Positions 52,572 through 61,437 of a stretch of 64,000 nt of DNA are shown here, piece by piece. The notes beneath the pieces were generated by a model, which was given only the letters and a program-made list of their open reading frames with translations, was not told the origin of the DNA and made no database searches. Each line of letters opens with the position of its first letter. Position 1 is the stretch's first letter. The translations under genes were made by a program, and so were the position numbers. The DNA is from JBCBDX01 sp038529265 (GTDB lineage Bacteria > Pseudomonadota > Alphaproteobacteria > Rhizobiales > Rhizobiaceae). The stretch covers positions 176,986-240,985 of the forward strand of contig JBCBDX010000005.1 in the NCBI GenBank assembly GCA_038529265.1, written 5' to 3'.

Positions 52572-53543
52572 TCAGCCAAGCTTTTCAAGAAGATGGATGC
52601 GTGTATCGTCGTCCACAAAAGCTGCGTCAATCGCTTCGCGGGTCACAGCACGCAATTCATTATCAGTCAGACCAAAATAGTTGCGGGCGATCTCGTATTC
52701 GCGGCCAATTGAGGTTTGGAAGTGGGGTGGATCATCTGAGCTCAGCGTGACTTTGACACCAGCATCACGCAGTTGGGCAAAAGGATGGCTTGGAAAGTCA
52801 GGAAACACACTGAGGACGATGTTAGAGCCCGGGCACACCTCCAATACAATTTCCTCATCTGCCAACCTTTTAACGAGTTCGGGATCTTCAATTGCTCGGA
52901 CGCCGTGACCGATGCGCTGCGGTTTAAGATAGTCCAAGGCATCGCGCACGCTTTGCGCTCCGACCAGTTCACCGGCATGGACCGTTATGGCCAGCCCGGC
53001 ATCGCGGGCAATGTCGAAACCGCGTACAAAGTCTTTGGGATGATGCATGCGTTCATCACCCGCCATGCCAAAGCCACTAATGAGCGGATGCGGGTTATCG
53101 ACGATATATTGAGCAGCTCGCTCGACCGATTCCGGACCGCCATGACGCAATCCTGTCGCGATCATCCGAGAGATGATGCCGGTTTTCTCGCGCGCAGCCT
53201 CCATGCCAGCGGCCAGGCCTTCGATATAGTCAGCTTCTGAAAGACCGACCATGCGCGCATGGTCAGTGGAAATGAAAAACTCTGAGTAGAGGCAGTTTTC
53301 GGCGGCAAGAGACATCAAATATCCTTCCGCAAGCGCAGCGTAGTCTTCCGCCGTCCTGAAAAGGCCCGCTATGGTATCGTAAACAGCCAGAAATTGGGTG
53401 AAGTCCGTCCACTTGAAAAAACCGCCCTCTACGATTGCGCCAATGTCGACATCATATATTTCAGCTTGTCTATGTGCCAATTGCACAGGTACGGCACCTT
53501 CAATATGGCAGTGTATCTCCGCTTTTGGGATATGTGCGACCAT
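52572..53543 (-). CDS. add: Adenosine deaminase
   Basis: A 323-residue zinc enzyme converting (deoxy)adenosine to (deoxy)inosine. N-terminal metal motif KAEIHCHIEGAVP, TVHAGELVGAQSVRDAL, RIGHGVRAIEDPELVKRLAD, EVCPGSNIVLSVFPD and LSSDDPPHFQTSIGREYEIA are all present. ATG 53543 with GGGTGA upstream is preferred; the open frame runs on to 53681 towards ubiE. It starts 125 bp from the divergent ubiE. Confidence 0.94.
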   Translation of the reverse strand: MVAHIPKAEIHCHIEGAVPVQLAHRQAEIYDVDIGAIVEGGFFKWTDFTQFLAVYDTIAGLFRTAEDYAALAEGYLMSLAAENCLYSEFFISTDHARMVGLSEADYIEGLAAGMEAAREKTGIISRMIATGLRHGGPESVERAAQYIVDNPHPLISGFGMAGDERMHHPKDFVRGFDIARDAGLAITVHAGELVGAQSVRDALDYLKPQRIGHGVRAIEDPELVKRLADEEIVLEVCPGSNIVLSVFPDFPSHPFAQLRDAGVKVTLSSDDPPHFQTSIGREYEIARNYFGLTDNELRAVTREAIDAAFVDDDTRIHLLEKLG

Positions 53544-53668
53544 CGGTTCACCCTTTCCCGGCGCTTTTCTTGCACCCGATGACTTTTTTCCGGCATAGGC
53601 TATTTGCAACAACAAGAAGCGCAAGACCTGAGAGTGAAAACAGCAGGTTTGCGATAAGGAATAACTCA

Positions 53669-54445
53669 ATGTCTGAAACACGCACCGGTACCGATGATGC
53701 GATGAAGCGAACTTTTGGCTTTCGTGATGTCGCTGACGGCGAAAAGCAAGAGCGCGTGAACGATGTTTTTCATGGCGTAGCCAGGCGCTATGACATCATG
53801 AACGATCTGATGTCGGTGGGCATACACCGCTTGTGGAAGGACGCGCTGGTTTCATCGCTTGCGCCCTCCAAGTCCCGTCCCTTTTGCTGCCTTGACGTTG
53901 CCGGCGGTACCGGAGACATCGCCTTTAGGATTGTTGAGCGCTCCGGCGGTAATGCGCATGTGACTGTGCTTGATATCAACGGTTCCATGCTGGAGGTTGG
54001 TCGCGAGCGAGCGCTCAAACTAGGTCTGGAAACCAGTACCGATTTTGTTGAGGCTAATGCCGAAGATCTTCCACAGGAAGATGGGTCATTCGATGCATAC
54101 ACCATTGCCCTCGGCATCCGGAATGTTCCCGATATCAACAAGGCCCTTTCGGAAGCCTACCGGGTCTTAAAACGGGGGGGGCGCTTCTTGTGTCTGGAGT
54201 TCTCGGAAGTAGATGTTCCTGGATTTGCAGAGATTTATGACGCGTGGTCGTTCAATGCGATCCCGCCCATCGGTAAAGCGGTTGCAGGCGATGATCAGCC
54301 TTATCGCTATCTTGTTGAGTCGATCCGTAAATTCCCGAACCAACGCGATTTTGCCGCGATGATCGAGAGCGCTGGTTTTAAACGGGTGACCTACCGCAAC
54401 TATTCTGGTGGGATTGCCGCGTTGCATTCGGGTTGGAAGCTCTAG
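53669..54445 (+). CDS. ubiE: Ubiquinone/menaquinone biosynthesis C-methyltransferase UbiE
   Basis: A 258-residue SAM-dependent methyltransferase of ubiquinone synthesis. It has VFHGVARRYDIMNDLMSVGI near the N-terminus, the SAM loop CLDVAGGTGDIAFRIVERSG, and YTIALGIRNVPDINKALSEA plus RVLKRGGRFLCLEFSEVD. The start ATG 53669 has AAGGA upstream; the frame is open much further but overlaps add. Followed after 3 bp by ubiB, the usual alphaproteobacterial order. Confidence 0.96.
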   Translation: MSETRTGTDDAMKRTFGFRDVADGEKQERVNDVFHGVARRYDIMNDLMSVGIHRLWKDALVSSLAPSKSRPFCCLDVAGGTGDIAFRIVERSGGNAHVTVLDINGSMLEVGRERALKLGLETSTDFVEANAEDLPQEDGSFDAYTIALGIRNVPDINKALSEAYRVLKRGGRFLCLEFSEVDVPGFAEIYDAWSFNAIPPIGKAVAGDDQPYRYLVESIRKFPNQRDFAAMIESAGFKRVTYRNYSGGIAALHSGWKL

Positions 54446-54448
54446 TCC

Positions 54449-56026
54449 ATGAGCACGTTTTTCGCAGCAATGCGGCTGGTTAAGGCCGGGTGGGTTTTAG
54501 CGCGCGAAGGTGTGGTCGCCGCAATTCCCGCGCAAGGCTTGTCCGGTCCAGCATTGACCGCGCATAGGATAGCCAGCGCCATTGCGCGCAAGCGCTCGGG
54601 CAGCAAATCCCATACCGATCGCATGAACGCTGCCATCGCACGGCTTGGGCCATCCTACGCAAAGCTCGGTCAATTTCTGGCCACCCGCCCGGATATTATC
54701 GGTCTCGATATGGCACTGGAGCTCGCCAATCTACAGGATCAGATGTCGAGCTTTCCCAGTGCAGAGTCTTTCTCGCGCATCGAAGAATCACTCGGTATCC
54801 CACATGATAAGCTGTTTACACGCATAGACGATCCAATCGCAGCGGCCTCCATCGCACAGGTTCACCCGGCTTGGGTGAAAGACAAAGATGGCAGCGAACG
54901 CAAGGTCGCCGTCAAGGTTGTTCGCCCTGGCGTGCGCAAGCGCTTTGCCAAAGACCTCGAAACCTTCTTCATGTTCGCGCACTTGCAGGAGCGGTTGTTT
55001 GAAGGCGTGCGCCGTCTGAAACCGGTTGCCGTTGCCGAAACACTCGCGCAATCCACCAAGATCGAGATGGATTTGCGGCTTGAAGCGGCGGCGCTTTCCG
55101 AGATTGGCGAAAATACACAGAACGATCCCGACTTCTGGGTACCGAAAGTTGATTGGGTACGCACCGGCCGTGATGTTCTGACCATGGAGTGGGTGGATGG
55201 TATCAAGCTTTCCAACGTAGAAGCGCTCAAAGAAGCCGGTCACGATCTGGAAGCTCTTGCCGTGAAAGTCATTCAGGCGTTCCTGCGCCATGCGATCCGC
55301 GACGGATTTTTTCACGCAGACATGCACCCCGGCAATTTGTTCGTGGATGCCAAAGGCGACATTGTCGCCGTCGATATGGGCATTTCCGGCCGCATTGGTT
55401 TGGCGGAGCGGCGGTTCCTGGCCGAGATCCTCTTTGGTTTTATCCGCCGCGACTACCGACGCATTGCTGAAGTGCATTTTGAAGCCGGCTATGTGCCCAA
55501 ACATCATGACGTGGATGCGTTTGCCCAAGCATTGCGTGCCGTTGGCGAACCAATCCATGATCAGCCGGCGGACACCATATCAATGGGTAATCTTCTGACG
55601 TTGCTTTTCGATGTCACAGACCTTTTTGATATGCAGACACGGCCCGAGCTTCTGCTCTTGCAAAAGACAATGGTTGTTGCTGAAGGCAACGCCCGGATGC
55701 TCGATCCACAATTCAATATGTGGGACGCAGCACAACCGATCGTCACCGACTGGGTCACAAAAAATCTCGGCCCCGCCGGTTTTGCCAAAGACACAAGAGA
55801 AGGCATCCATGCGCTCTTAAGCCTCGCCCGCCAGGTGCCAGATCTTGCAAGACGCACAGAGCTTCTGTCGCTTGAAGTCGAAAAGGCAGCCAATGATGGC
55901 TTTAAACTCGCTCCTGAAACCGTCAACGCCATCGGCAAGGCTGAAGCGCGGGAAAGCCGCTGGGGACGTGTTGCACTTTGGGTGATTGCGCTGGTGGGCC
56001 TGTATTTGGCAGTTTCACTTAGCTGA
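54449..56026 (+). CDS. ubiB: UbiB (ABC1/ADCK-type protein of ubiquinone synthesis)
   Basis: A 525-residue atypical kinase-like ATPase needed for ubiquinone synthesis. Motifs are LGPSYAKLGQFLATRPDIIG (KxGQ-type motif), PIAAASIAQVHPAWVKD (the Ala-rich loop), AVKVVRPGVRKRFAKDLETF, and HADMHPGNLFVDAKGDIVAV with VDMGISGRIG. The end is a transmembrane helix (VALWVIALVGLYLAVSLS), anchoring it to the inner membrane. Separated by only 38 bp from the HTH-coaBC gene. Confidence 0.95.
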   Translation: MSTFFAAMRLVKAGWVLAREGVVAAIPAQGLSGPALTAHRIASAIARKRSGSKSHTDRMNAAIARLGPSYAKLGQFLATRPDIIGLDMALELANLQDQMSSFPSAESFSRIEESLGIPHDKLFTRIDDPIAAASIAQVHPAWVKDKDGSERKVAVKVVRPGVRKRFAKDLETFFMFAHLQERLFEGVRRLKPVAVAETLAQSTKIEMDLRLEAAALSEIGENTQNDPDFWVPKVDWVRTGRDVLTMEWVDGIKLSNVEALKEAGHDLEALAVKVIQAFLRHAIRDGFFHADMHPGNLFVDAKGDIVAVDMGISGRIGLAERRFLAEILFGFIRRDYRRIAEVHFEAGYVPKHHDVDAFAQALRAVGEPIHDQPADTISMGNLLTLLFDVTDLFDMQTRPELLLLQKTMVVAEGNARMLDPQFNMWDAAQPIVTDWVTKNLGPAGFAKDTREGIHALLSLARQVPDLARRTELLSLEVEKAANDGFKLAPETVNAIGKAEARESRWGRVALWVIALVGLYLAVSLS

Positions 56027-56040
56027 TCATTGAGTACCCA

Positions 56041-56051
56041 CCCAAATTGGG
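56041..56051. promoter_or_regulatory. CCCAAATTGGG motif upstream of HTH-coaBC
   Basis: The near-palindrome CCCAAATTGGG lies 13 bp before the start codon and recurs exactly at 56125-56135, 84 bp later, inside the coding part of the HTH domain. A further half-site TTTGGG follows at 56058. The placement fits an operator for the encoded HTH. Inference only. Confidence 0.45.
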
Positions 56052-56063
56052 ATATGTTTGGGT

Positions 56064-57518
56064 ATGCCGAATGGAATAAAAGCACTAAGAGCCCAGTTTG
56101 GCCTCACACAAGAAGAGGTAGCAACCCAAATTGGGGTGTCATATGGCCATTTTGTCAAACTTGAGGCTGGGACAAGACGCCTTTCACAAGCCCACATCTC
56201 AGCGCTGGCCAATCTGTTTAATGTTTCAGCTGATGAAGTCTTGGGGCGTTTGTCAGAAAAACCACCATCAAACGGCGGCAACAGCATCCTTGCTGAGAAG
56301 AAAATTCTTCTGATCATTGGCGGCGGCATCGCGGCATACAAGTGTCTCGATCTGATCCGTCGGCTGCGAGAACGTGGCGCGTCGGTACGCTGTGTGATGA
56401 GCGAAGCCGCCAAGCAATTCGTCACGCCGATGAGTGTCGGCGCCATTTCTGGCGATACAGTCTTTACTGACCTTTGGGACCGCGACGCCGAACATGATAT
56501 CGGTCATATTCGGTTGTCGCGCGAAGCTGATCTTTTGATCGTTGCGCCTGCAACAGCCGATATGATGGGGAAGATGGCCAACGGTCTGGCCAATGATCTG
56601 GCATCGACTGTTTTGATGGCGACCAACAAGCCCGTCCTGATTGCACCAGCAATGAACCCGCATATGTGGAACCATCCAGCGACCAGGCGCAACGAGGCAA
56701 CGCTGCGTGGCGACGGCATTCACTTTGTTGGTCCCAATGCTGGTGAAATGGCCGAGAGCGGCGAAGCCGGTTCTGGTCGTATGGCCGAGCCGTTGGAAAT
56801 TGTTGCAGCCATCGAACACTTGTTGGACGAACACCCGAAACCACTAATTGGTAAAACGATCCTCGTCACATCGGGCCCGACCCACGAACCAATCGATCCG
56901 GTGCGGTATATCGCCAACCGGTCGTCCGGCAAACAAGGGCACGCCATCGCAGCGGCCTTGGCCGATCTAGGTGCGAGCGTGAAGTTGGTATCCGGTCCGG
57001 TGAATATTGACGCTCCATTAAAATGCGATCTCATCAAGGTTCAAACAGCGCAGGAAATGCACGATGCAGTGCATCAATTGCTTCCCGCGGATGCGGCGAT
57101 ATTTGTTGCCGCCGTTGCTGATTATAGACCTGCCGCTGCTTCGGATGAGAAGATCAAGAAGGACAAAGGCGGCATTGAAGCCGTCGCGCTGGCTGAAAAC
57201 CCGGACATATTAAAGTCAGTTGGCACGCTCAAAGCAGGTCGCCCGCAACTGGTCATAGGCTTTGCTGCCGAAACACAGGATTTGGCGAAGAACGCGACCG
57301 CTAAGCTGGAGCGCAAAGGCGCAGACTTTATCGTCGCCAATGATGTTTCGCCAGACAGTGGCATCGGCGGAAAAAAAGGTGTCATGGGTGGCGACAGAAA
57401 CCTTGTATCGCTCATTTCACATCATGGCATCGACCGATGGCCCGAAATGACCAAGGTTGATGTGGCCCGCAGACTTGCAGACTTGGCAGTCCGCGAGCTT
57501 CTGGAGATCACAGTCTAG
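56064..57518 (+). CDS. coaBC: HTH-CoaBC fusion: phosphopantothenoylcysteine decarboxylase / phosphopantothenate-cysteine ligase with N-terminal XRE domain
   Basis: A 484-residue protein. Residues about 3-62 form an XRE-type helix-turn-helix (IKALRAQFGLTQEEVATQIG with VSYGHFVKLEAGTRRLS). From about residue 76 the CoaC flavoprotein follows (KILLIIGGGIAAYKCLDLIR; HIRLSREADLLIVAPATADM; IAPAMNPHMWNHPATRRN), then CoaB from about 268 (TILVTSGPTHEPIDPVRYIA; NRSSGKQGHAIA). CoaBC makes 4'-phosphopantetheine in coenzyme A synthesis and normally has about 400 residues. No start codon with a ribosome binding site exists at the domain junction, so the fusion is continuous. A regulatory or autoregulatory role of the HTH is inferred. 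Confidence 0.93.
   Translation: MPNGIKALRAQFGLTQEEVATQIGVSYGHFVKLEAGTRRLSQAHISALANLFNVSADEVLGRLSEKPPSNGGNSILAEKKILLIIGGGIAAYKCLDLIRRLRERGASVRCVMSEAAKQFVTPMSVGAISGDTVFTDLWDRDAEHDIGHIRLSREADLLIVAPATADMMGKMANGLANDLASTVLMATNKPVLIAPAMNPHMWNHPATRRNEATLRGDGIHFVGPNAGEMAESGEAGSGRMAEPLEIVAAIEHLLDEHPKPLIGKTILVTSGPTHEPIDPVRYIANRSSGKQGHAIAAALADLGASVKLVSGPVNIDAPLKCDLIKVQTAQEMHDAVHQLLPADAAIFVAAVADYRPAAASDEKIKKDKGGIEAVALAENPDILKSVGTLKAGRPQLVIGFAAETQDLAKNATAKLERKGADFIVANDVSPDSGIGGKKGVMGGDRNLVSLISHHGIDRWPEMTKVDVARRLADLAVRELLEITV
56125..56135. promoter_or_regulatory. Second CCCAAATTGGG motif, inside the HTH coding region
   Basis: An exact copy of the motif at 56041-56051, located in codons for ATQIGV of the HTH. 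The two copies are 84 bp apart, close to eight helical turns, so they lie on the same DNA face. Could be chance given the coding constraint. Confidence 0.35.
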
Positions 57519-57520
57519 GT

Positions 57521-58318
57521 TCAAGCGGCTGCGACTTTCTCAAAGCTTGGATTGAATTCTCCAACTGAGATGGCACCTTTTTCTATTACCAAGAAACGCC
57601 CGCTTGGAATGCTATTCCATGCTTGCGCTTCATCATGGAAGGGTTCCGATGCAACGCAATAGCCGCCACCTCCATCCAGCTTCGTCCAGAACATGCTTGG
57701 CGCGAAACGATCGGTTGCGTATCTGATCGCAATCAGCCGGTCGCCATCGGTGATGGCGCTGGTAAAGCGTACCAGATGTGTCAGGCCTGCTTCGGCAGCT
57801 GTTTGCTCGATAAACCTGATGGTCGTTTCAATTGCACCTATAGGATCGGTCTCAAGCCCGTTGTCCTGCGCAAGTCTGAAAATCAATTCAGAATCGGTTG
57901 TACCTACACGTTCTGAGAAGGCCGTGTCGCTTAGCGCAGCTTCGAGCAGTCGGCGCAGGGCTGGAAAATCGCCAATCTGTCCATTGTGCATAAATGCCCA
58001 TCGACCACCGACAAATGGGTGACAATTGTCGCGACTGAGTGATCCTGACGTCGAGGCTCGTACATGGGCGAAAAATACCCCGCTCTTCACATGGCGAGCG
58101 ATGGAAAGAAGGTTGGGATCAGCCCAAGCCGGAAGTGTGTCTCGATAAAGCGCCGGCTGGGGTTTCTCACCGTACCAAGCCAACCCAAAACCATCGCCAT
58201 TGACCTGGGTTTTGGCTTTGGTTGCGCTTTGTGATTGCTCCACCAACGAATGTTCAGGCGTCGCTACTATATCTTCAATGAAGATCGGCTTACCGCTGTA
58301 GGCTATCCACCTGCACAT
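57521..58318 (-). CDS. Class II glutamine amidotransferase
   Basis: A 265-residue stand-alone Ntn-type amidotransferase (YafJ/EgtC-like, GATase_4). The N-terminal nucleophile Cys2 follows the initiator Met (MCRWIAYSGKP). NGDGFGLAWYGEKPQPALYR, FAHVRASTSGSLSRDNCHPF and FMHNGQIGDFPALRRLLEAA are family signatures. The acceptor reaction is unknown. It is convergent with coaBC (2 bp gap) and its start is 4 bp from the end of the DUF6356 gene on the same strand. Confidence 0.92.
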   Translation of the reverse strand: MCRWIAYSGKPIFIEDIVATPEHSLVEQSQSATKAKTQVNGDGFGLAWYGEKPQPALYRDTLPAWADPNLLSIARHVKSGVFFAHVRASTSGSLSRDNCHPFVGGRWAFMHNGQIGDFPALRRLLEAALSDTAFSERVGTTDSELIFRLAQDNGLETDPIGAIETTIRFIEQTAAEAGLTHLVRFTSAITDGDRLIAIRYATDRFAPSMFWTKLDGGGGYCVASEPFHDEAQAWNSIPSGRFLVIEKGAISVGEFNPSFEKVAAA

Positions 58319-58322
58319 TTTG

Positions 58323-58541
58323 TCAGTGTGACCTGCGGTTGTTCATTCGATGATGAAGCCGATTTATTATGTTGCCAGCAGTCTTCTCAAACAGGAATGG
58401 TAGCACCGCATGAATGGCAGCTGCCACACAGGCAAGCATGAGCCACCCGGCAAAGCCAGCGGCAAACTGCAAATGCTGGAAGTAGGTCTCATCAACTGAA
58501 GAGGGGTGATTTGTGAAAAGACGCGCAGCGGCGTTCAACAT
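58323..58541 (-). CDS. DUF6356 family protein
   Basis: A 72-residue protein: LFTNHPSSVDETYFQHLQFA followed by one hydrophobic stretch GFAGWLMLACVAAAIHAVLP and FLFEKTAGNIINRL. This pattern (NHPASVxETYxxH, then AxIHAxLPFxFExT) is the DUF6356 family of small alphaproteobacterial proteins with one membrane segment. ATG 58541 with GGAAAGGAAAG upstream is chosen over the frame limit at 58625. Likely co-transcribed with the amidotransferase. Confidence 0.82.
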   Translation of the reverse strand: MLNAAARLFTNHPSSVDETYFQHLQFAAGFAGWLMLACVAAAIHAVLPFLFEKTAGNIINRLHHRMNNRRSH

Positions 58542-58644
58542 TGGGCTTTCCTTTCCTGCTGGCCCCAATGTACCTCCTTTTGTTTCAGACACTTTCCCAT
58601 AATCTAGTCTTGAGTCTGTTTTCATGGGACATTATTTTAGCAAT

Positions 58645-59109
58645 ATGCAAATTGACGGTTACGATATCTCAATTCTACGCGAAGTTCAGGATGATGCTGA
58701 TTTGAGCGTTGATGCGCTGGCGGAGCGCGTAAATCTTTCGCGCAACGCCACTTGGCGGAGACTGAAATTGCTGCGCGAAGCGGGCATCATACGCAAATCA
58801 GTTTCGCTTATTGACGCCGAGAAAGTGGGCAGTGGACTTACTGCGCTGGTATTTATCAGGACGACCAATCATGAGCCTCAATGGCTAGAAGCTTTTGACC
58901 GCGCAATTCGAACGCTGCCGGAGATCGTCGAGGCACTGCGAATGTCCGGTGACCTTGACTACATGCTCAAGGTGCGTATGCGAAACGTGAAAGCATATGA
59001 TGATTTCTATCAACGCATGATCCGCTTGGTTCCATTGGCCGATGTATCGGCCTCCTTTGTGATGGAAGCCATAAAGGAAACGAGCGCTGTGCCGATTAGC
59101 ACTGCCTGA
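58645..59109 (+). CDS. Lrp/AsnC family transcriptional regulator
   Basis: A 154-residue regulator with an N-terminal HTH (DGYDISILREVQDDADLSVD, RVNLSRNATWRRLKLLREAG) and a C-terminal RAM effector domain (SGDLDYMLKVRMRNVKAYDD). Such proteins sense amino acids and form octamers. ATG 58645 places the HTH as in relatives; ATG 58624 would add seven residues. It is divergent from DUF6356 and the amidotransferase, which may be its targets. Confidence 0.92.
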   Translation: MQIDGYDISILREVQDDADLSVDALAERVNLSRNATWRRLKLLREAGIIRKSVSLIDAEKVGSGLTALVFIRTTNHEPQWLEAFDRAIRTLPEIVEALRMSGDLDYMLKVRMRNVKAYDDFYQRMIRLVPLADVSASFVMEAIKETSAVPISTA

Positions 59110-59204
59110 AGCCAAAAGCTGAACAATGCGTTCAATCGCTTGTCGTTTCATCATACGGGGCCGTGCCCTACCTTAGCTTCCAACTGAGATTGGAGAGCTC
59201 TGAT

Positions 59205-60122
59205 ATGTCGATCCGCCCCATCAAACAGATTTCTGGCACACAGCCCACTATGGAAGGCGCCGGGGTTCATTTGCACCGTGTGTTCGGATTTGACGATCCG
59301 ACCCTAACTGATCCCTTTCTGATGATGGATGATTTTCGCAACGATGACCCGGCAGCATACAAAAAAGGTTTTCCGTGGCATCCACACCGTGGCATCGAGA
59401 CCATAACTTATGTCTTGGCAGGTTCTGTTGATCACGCAGATTCTCTCGGCAACGCAGGGTCCCTTGGCCCAGGATCGGTCCAATGGATGACCGCAGGTTC
59501 GGGCATTCTACATCAGGAAATGCCGAAGGGTGATACATTTGGCCGGATGCACGGCTTCCAGCTTTGGGCCAACCTGCCTTCGTCGGAAAAAATGACGACG
59601 CCGCGCTATCAAGATATTGCCGGCAAGGACATTGACGAAATCGTCGAGGACGATGGCACCAGAGTTCGTGTCATCACAGGTGATTTTTGGGGCAAAAAAG
59701 GTCCCGTTGATGGGATAGCAGCCGATCCGCTATACCTCGACATTTATATTCCACCACTGAAAGCCAAACGCTTCCCCGTCGATACATATCGCTCCGCTTT
59801 TGCGTATATTTTTGAAGGCGAAGGAACCTTCAAGGATGCCTCCAAACCGTTTGGCGTTTTGGTGGAAAAAGAAGTGGGTGGCGAAGAAATACATATGCGC
59901 GATATGAGCGGCGACCGAACGCTCGTCCTCTTCGATACTGGCGATGAAGTGGTCGTCCATTCCGGAGAGCGCGGCATACGGTTTCTCCTTATTGCGGGTA
60001 AGCCCATTCAGGAACCTGTCGCTTGGCACGGACCCATCGTTATGAATACGCAAGCCGAATTGCAGCAAGCCTTTGCCGATCTGCGCACTGGCAACTTCAT
60101 TCGCGAGCAGGCGCGCCTGTAG
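59205..60122 (+). CDS. Pirin family protein
   Basis: A 305-residue bicupin. The N-terminal cupin carries the metal site PWHPHRGIETITYVLAG with GSVQWMTAGSGILHQEMP; the C-terminal cupin starts near IYIPPLKAKRFPV. Pirins bind iron and some oxidise quercetin; the role here is unknown. TTGGAGAGC precedes ATG 59205, and the frame is open to 59163. Separated from the convergent peroxiredoxin gene by a shared terminator. Confidence 0.94.
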   Translation: MSIRPIKQISGTQPTMEGAGVHLHRVFGFDDPTLTDPFLMMDDFRNDDPAAYKKGFPWHPHRGIETITYVLAGSVDHADSLGNAGSLGPGSVQWMTAGSGILHQEMPKGDTFGRMHGFQLWANLPSSEKMTTPRYQDIAGKDIDEIVEDDGTRVRVITGDFWGKKGPVDGIAADPLYLDIYIPPLKAKRFPVDTYRSAFAYIFEGEGTFKDASKPFGVLVEKEVGGEEIHMRDMSGDRTLVLFDTGDEVVVHSGERGIRFLLIAGKPIQEPVAWHGPIVMNTQAELQQAFADLRTGNFIREQARL

Positions 60123-60128
60123 CCCAAT

Positions 60129-60159
60129 AAAAAGCCCGGCAGAAGCCCGGGCTTTTTTT
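60129..60159. terminator. Bidirectional rho-independent terminator between pirin and peroxiredoxin
   Basis: A-run, then GCCCGG (60134-60139) pairing with CCGGGC (60147-60152), then a T-run of seven (60153-60159). With the flanking A/T pairs the stem is about 11 bp with a 7-nt loop. It lies between two convergent genes and works in both directions. Confidence 0.92.
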
Positions 60160-60162
60160 ACA

Positions 60163-60819
60163 TTATGCCGAAGGGAGCGGCGCGGTGCGCAGATAAGGTG
60201 TATGTGTCTTGAAGTCGCCAAACTTGGCTTTCGCATCTTCATCTGAAACCGTTGCCGGGATCACGACATCTTCGCCTACGTTCCAATTCGCTGGCGTAGC
60301 TATTGTGTGTTTTGAAGCTGTTTGCAGGCCGTCAAGCGCACGCAACACTTCCGCAAAATTTCGGCCAACATTCATCGGGTAGGTCATGGTCAGCTTAAGC
60401 GATTTGTCCGGCGCAACGATAAAGACCGAGCGCACGGTCGCCGTATCATTAGGTGTTCTGCCATCGGGCAAATAAGCTTCGGCTGGCAGCATGTCGAAAG
60501 CTTTTGCAACTTTCAGATCACTATCGGCTATGATCGGGAAACCAGCCTTTGCGCCGCCAACCTTTTCAATGTCGTTTTTCCAGCCTTTGTGATCTTCTAC
60601 ACTATCAACGGAAATACCGATCACCTTGGTGCCGCGCTTTTCCCATTCATCAGCCAATTGCGCGACTGCGCCAAATTCGGTGGTGCAAACCGGTGTAAAG
60701 TCTTTTGGATGCGAGAACAAAATCGCCCAGCTGTCGCCAATCCATTCATGCAAGGAAATTGTGCCCTGATCGGTTTCAACCGTTAGATCAGGGATTGTGT
60801 CATTAATGCGAAGTCCCAC
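60163..60819 (-). CDS. 1-Cys peroxiredoxin (Prx6 subfamily)
   Basis: A 218-residue cytosolic peroxidase. The active site is FSHPKDFTPVCTTEFGAVAQ with the peroxidatic Cys near residue 46; TVRSVFIVAPDKSLKLTMTY and NVGRNFAEVLRALDGLQ, followed by PANWNVGEDVVIP, are typical of the Prx6 group. The GTG start at 60819 has AGGAGACGATAAA upstream and gives GLRINDTIPDLTVET. The frame is open to 60906. Confidence 0.94.
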   Translation of the reverse strand: MGLRINDTIPDLTVETDQGTISLHEWIGDSWAILFSHPKDFTPVCTTEFGAVAQLADEWEKRGTKVIGISVDSVEDHKGWKNDIEKVGGAKAGFPIIADSDLKVAKAFDMLPAEAYLPDGRTPNDTATVRSVFIVAPDKSLKLTMTYPMNVGRNFAEVLRALDGLQTASKHTIATPANWNVGEDVVIPATVSDEDAKAKFGDFKTHTPYLRTAPLPSA

Positions 60820-60927
60820 TTTATCGTCTCCTGTGTCATCGATTGTTTTGTCAAATAGGTATCGCTCCGCGCCGTTTGTAGAAACGCAATTCCTCCAAAT
60901 CTTCAAAAAGCGAAATGAATTTGCAAA

Positions 60928-61437
60928 CTATGCCAAGGCTTGAACCAAATCGACATCCATTGGCGGGCTGTCACCATCATAACCCATCTCGTGGATCAGA
61001 GCCTTTGTTGGGACCTTCTCACGGCCATGAAGAAAAAGGGTTTTGACGACAACACGGCAATAGGTCTTCCCTGCTTTAGCGCCCACACCCTCAAACCGGT
61101 GCTCCAGATAGGCCCATTTATCGTCCCAGAACAAAATACGAGTTGTCAGATCGAACGGCTGAAATGGTTGCAGTGAAGCACGATGCCAAATCTTCGACGT
61201 ACCGACTACCGGGTGCCAACCGCGCTGACGCATTTTGGGCCAGAAGCGACAGCGGATCATCAAGTCCCAGCGACCCAGATCTGCAATTGTCAGATAGCGG
61301 CCATTGTTCATATGGATCGCAATGTCGAGGTCGGTTGGTAGCGTGCGTAGACGAATACGCGTTTCGTCCATGACATTTGCTTTTGGTCGCCACCAGGCCG
61401 TGAGATAGGTCAGCAATGTGCGCAGCCAGAGGTTCAT
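60928..61437 (-). CDS. Thioesterase family (hotdog fold) protein
   Basis: A 169-residue protein of the 4HBT_2/FcbC-like hotdog group: PTDLDIAIHMNNGRYLTIAD with the Asn-Asn-Gly-Arg/Tyr element, RRGWHPVVG-like (here MRQRGWHPVVGTSKIWHRAS) and HRFEGVGAKAGKTYCRVVVK. Members hydrolyse acyl-CoA or acyl-carrier thioesters; the substrate is unknown. ATG 61437 with AGGTGG upstream is preferred to GTG 61446. Confidence 0.85.
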   Translation of the reverse strand: MNLWLRTLLTYLTAWWRPKANVMDETRIRLRTLPTDLDIAIHMNNGRYLTIADLGRWDLMIRCRFWPKMRQRGWHPVVGTSKIWHRASLQPFQPFDLTTRILFWDDKWAYLEHRFEGVGAKAGKTYCRVVVKTLFLHGREKVPTKALIHEMGYDGDSPPMDVDLVQALA

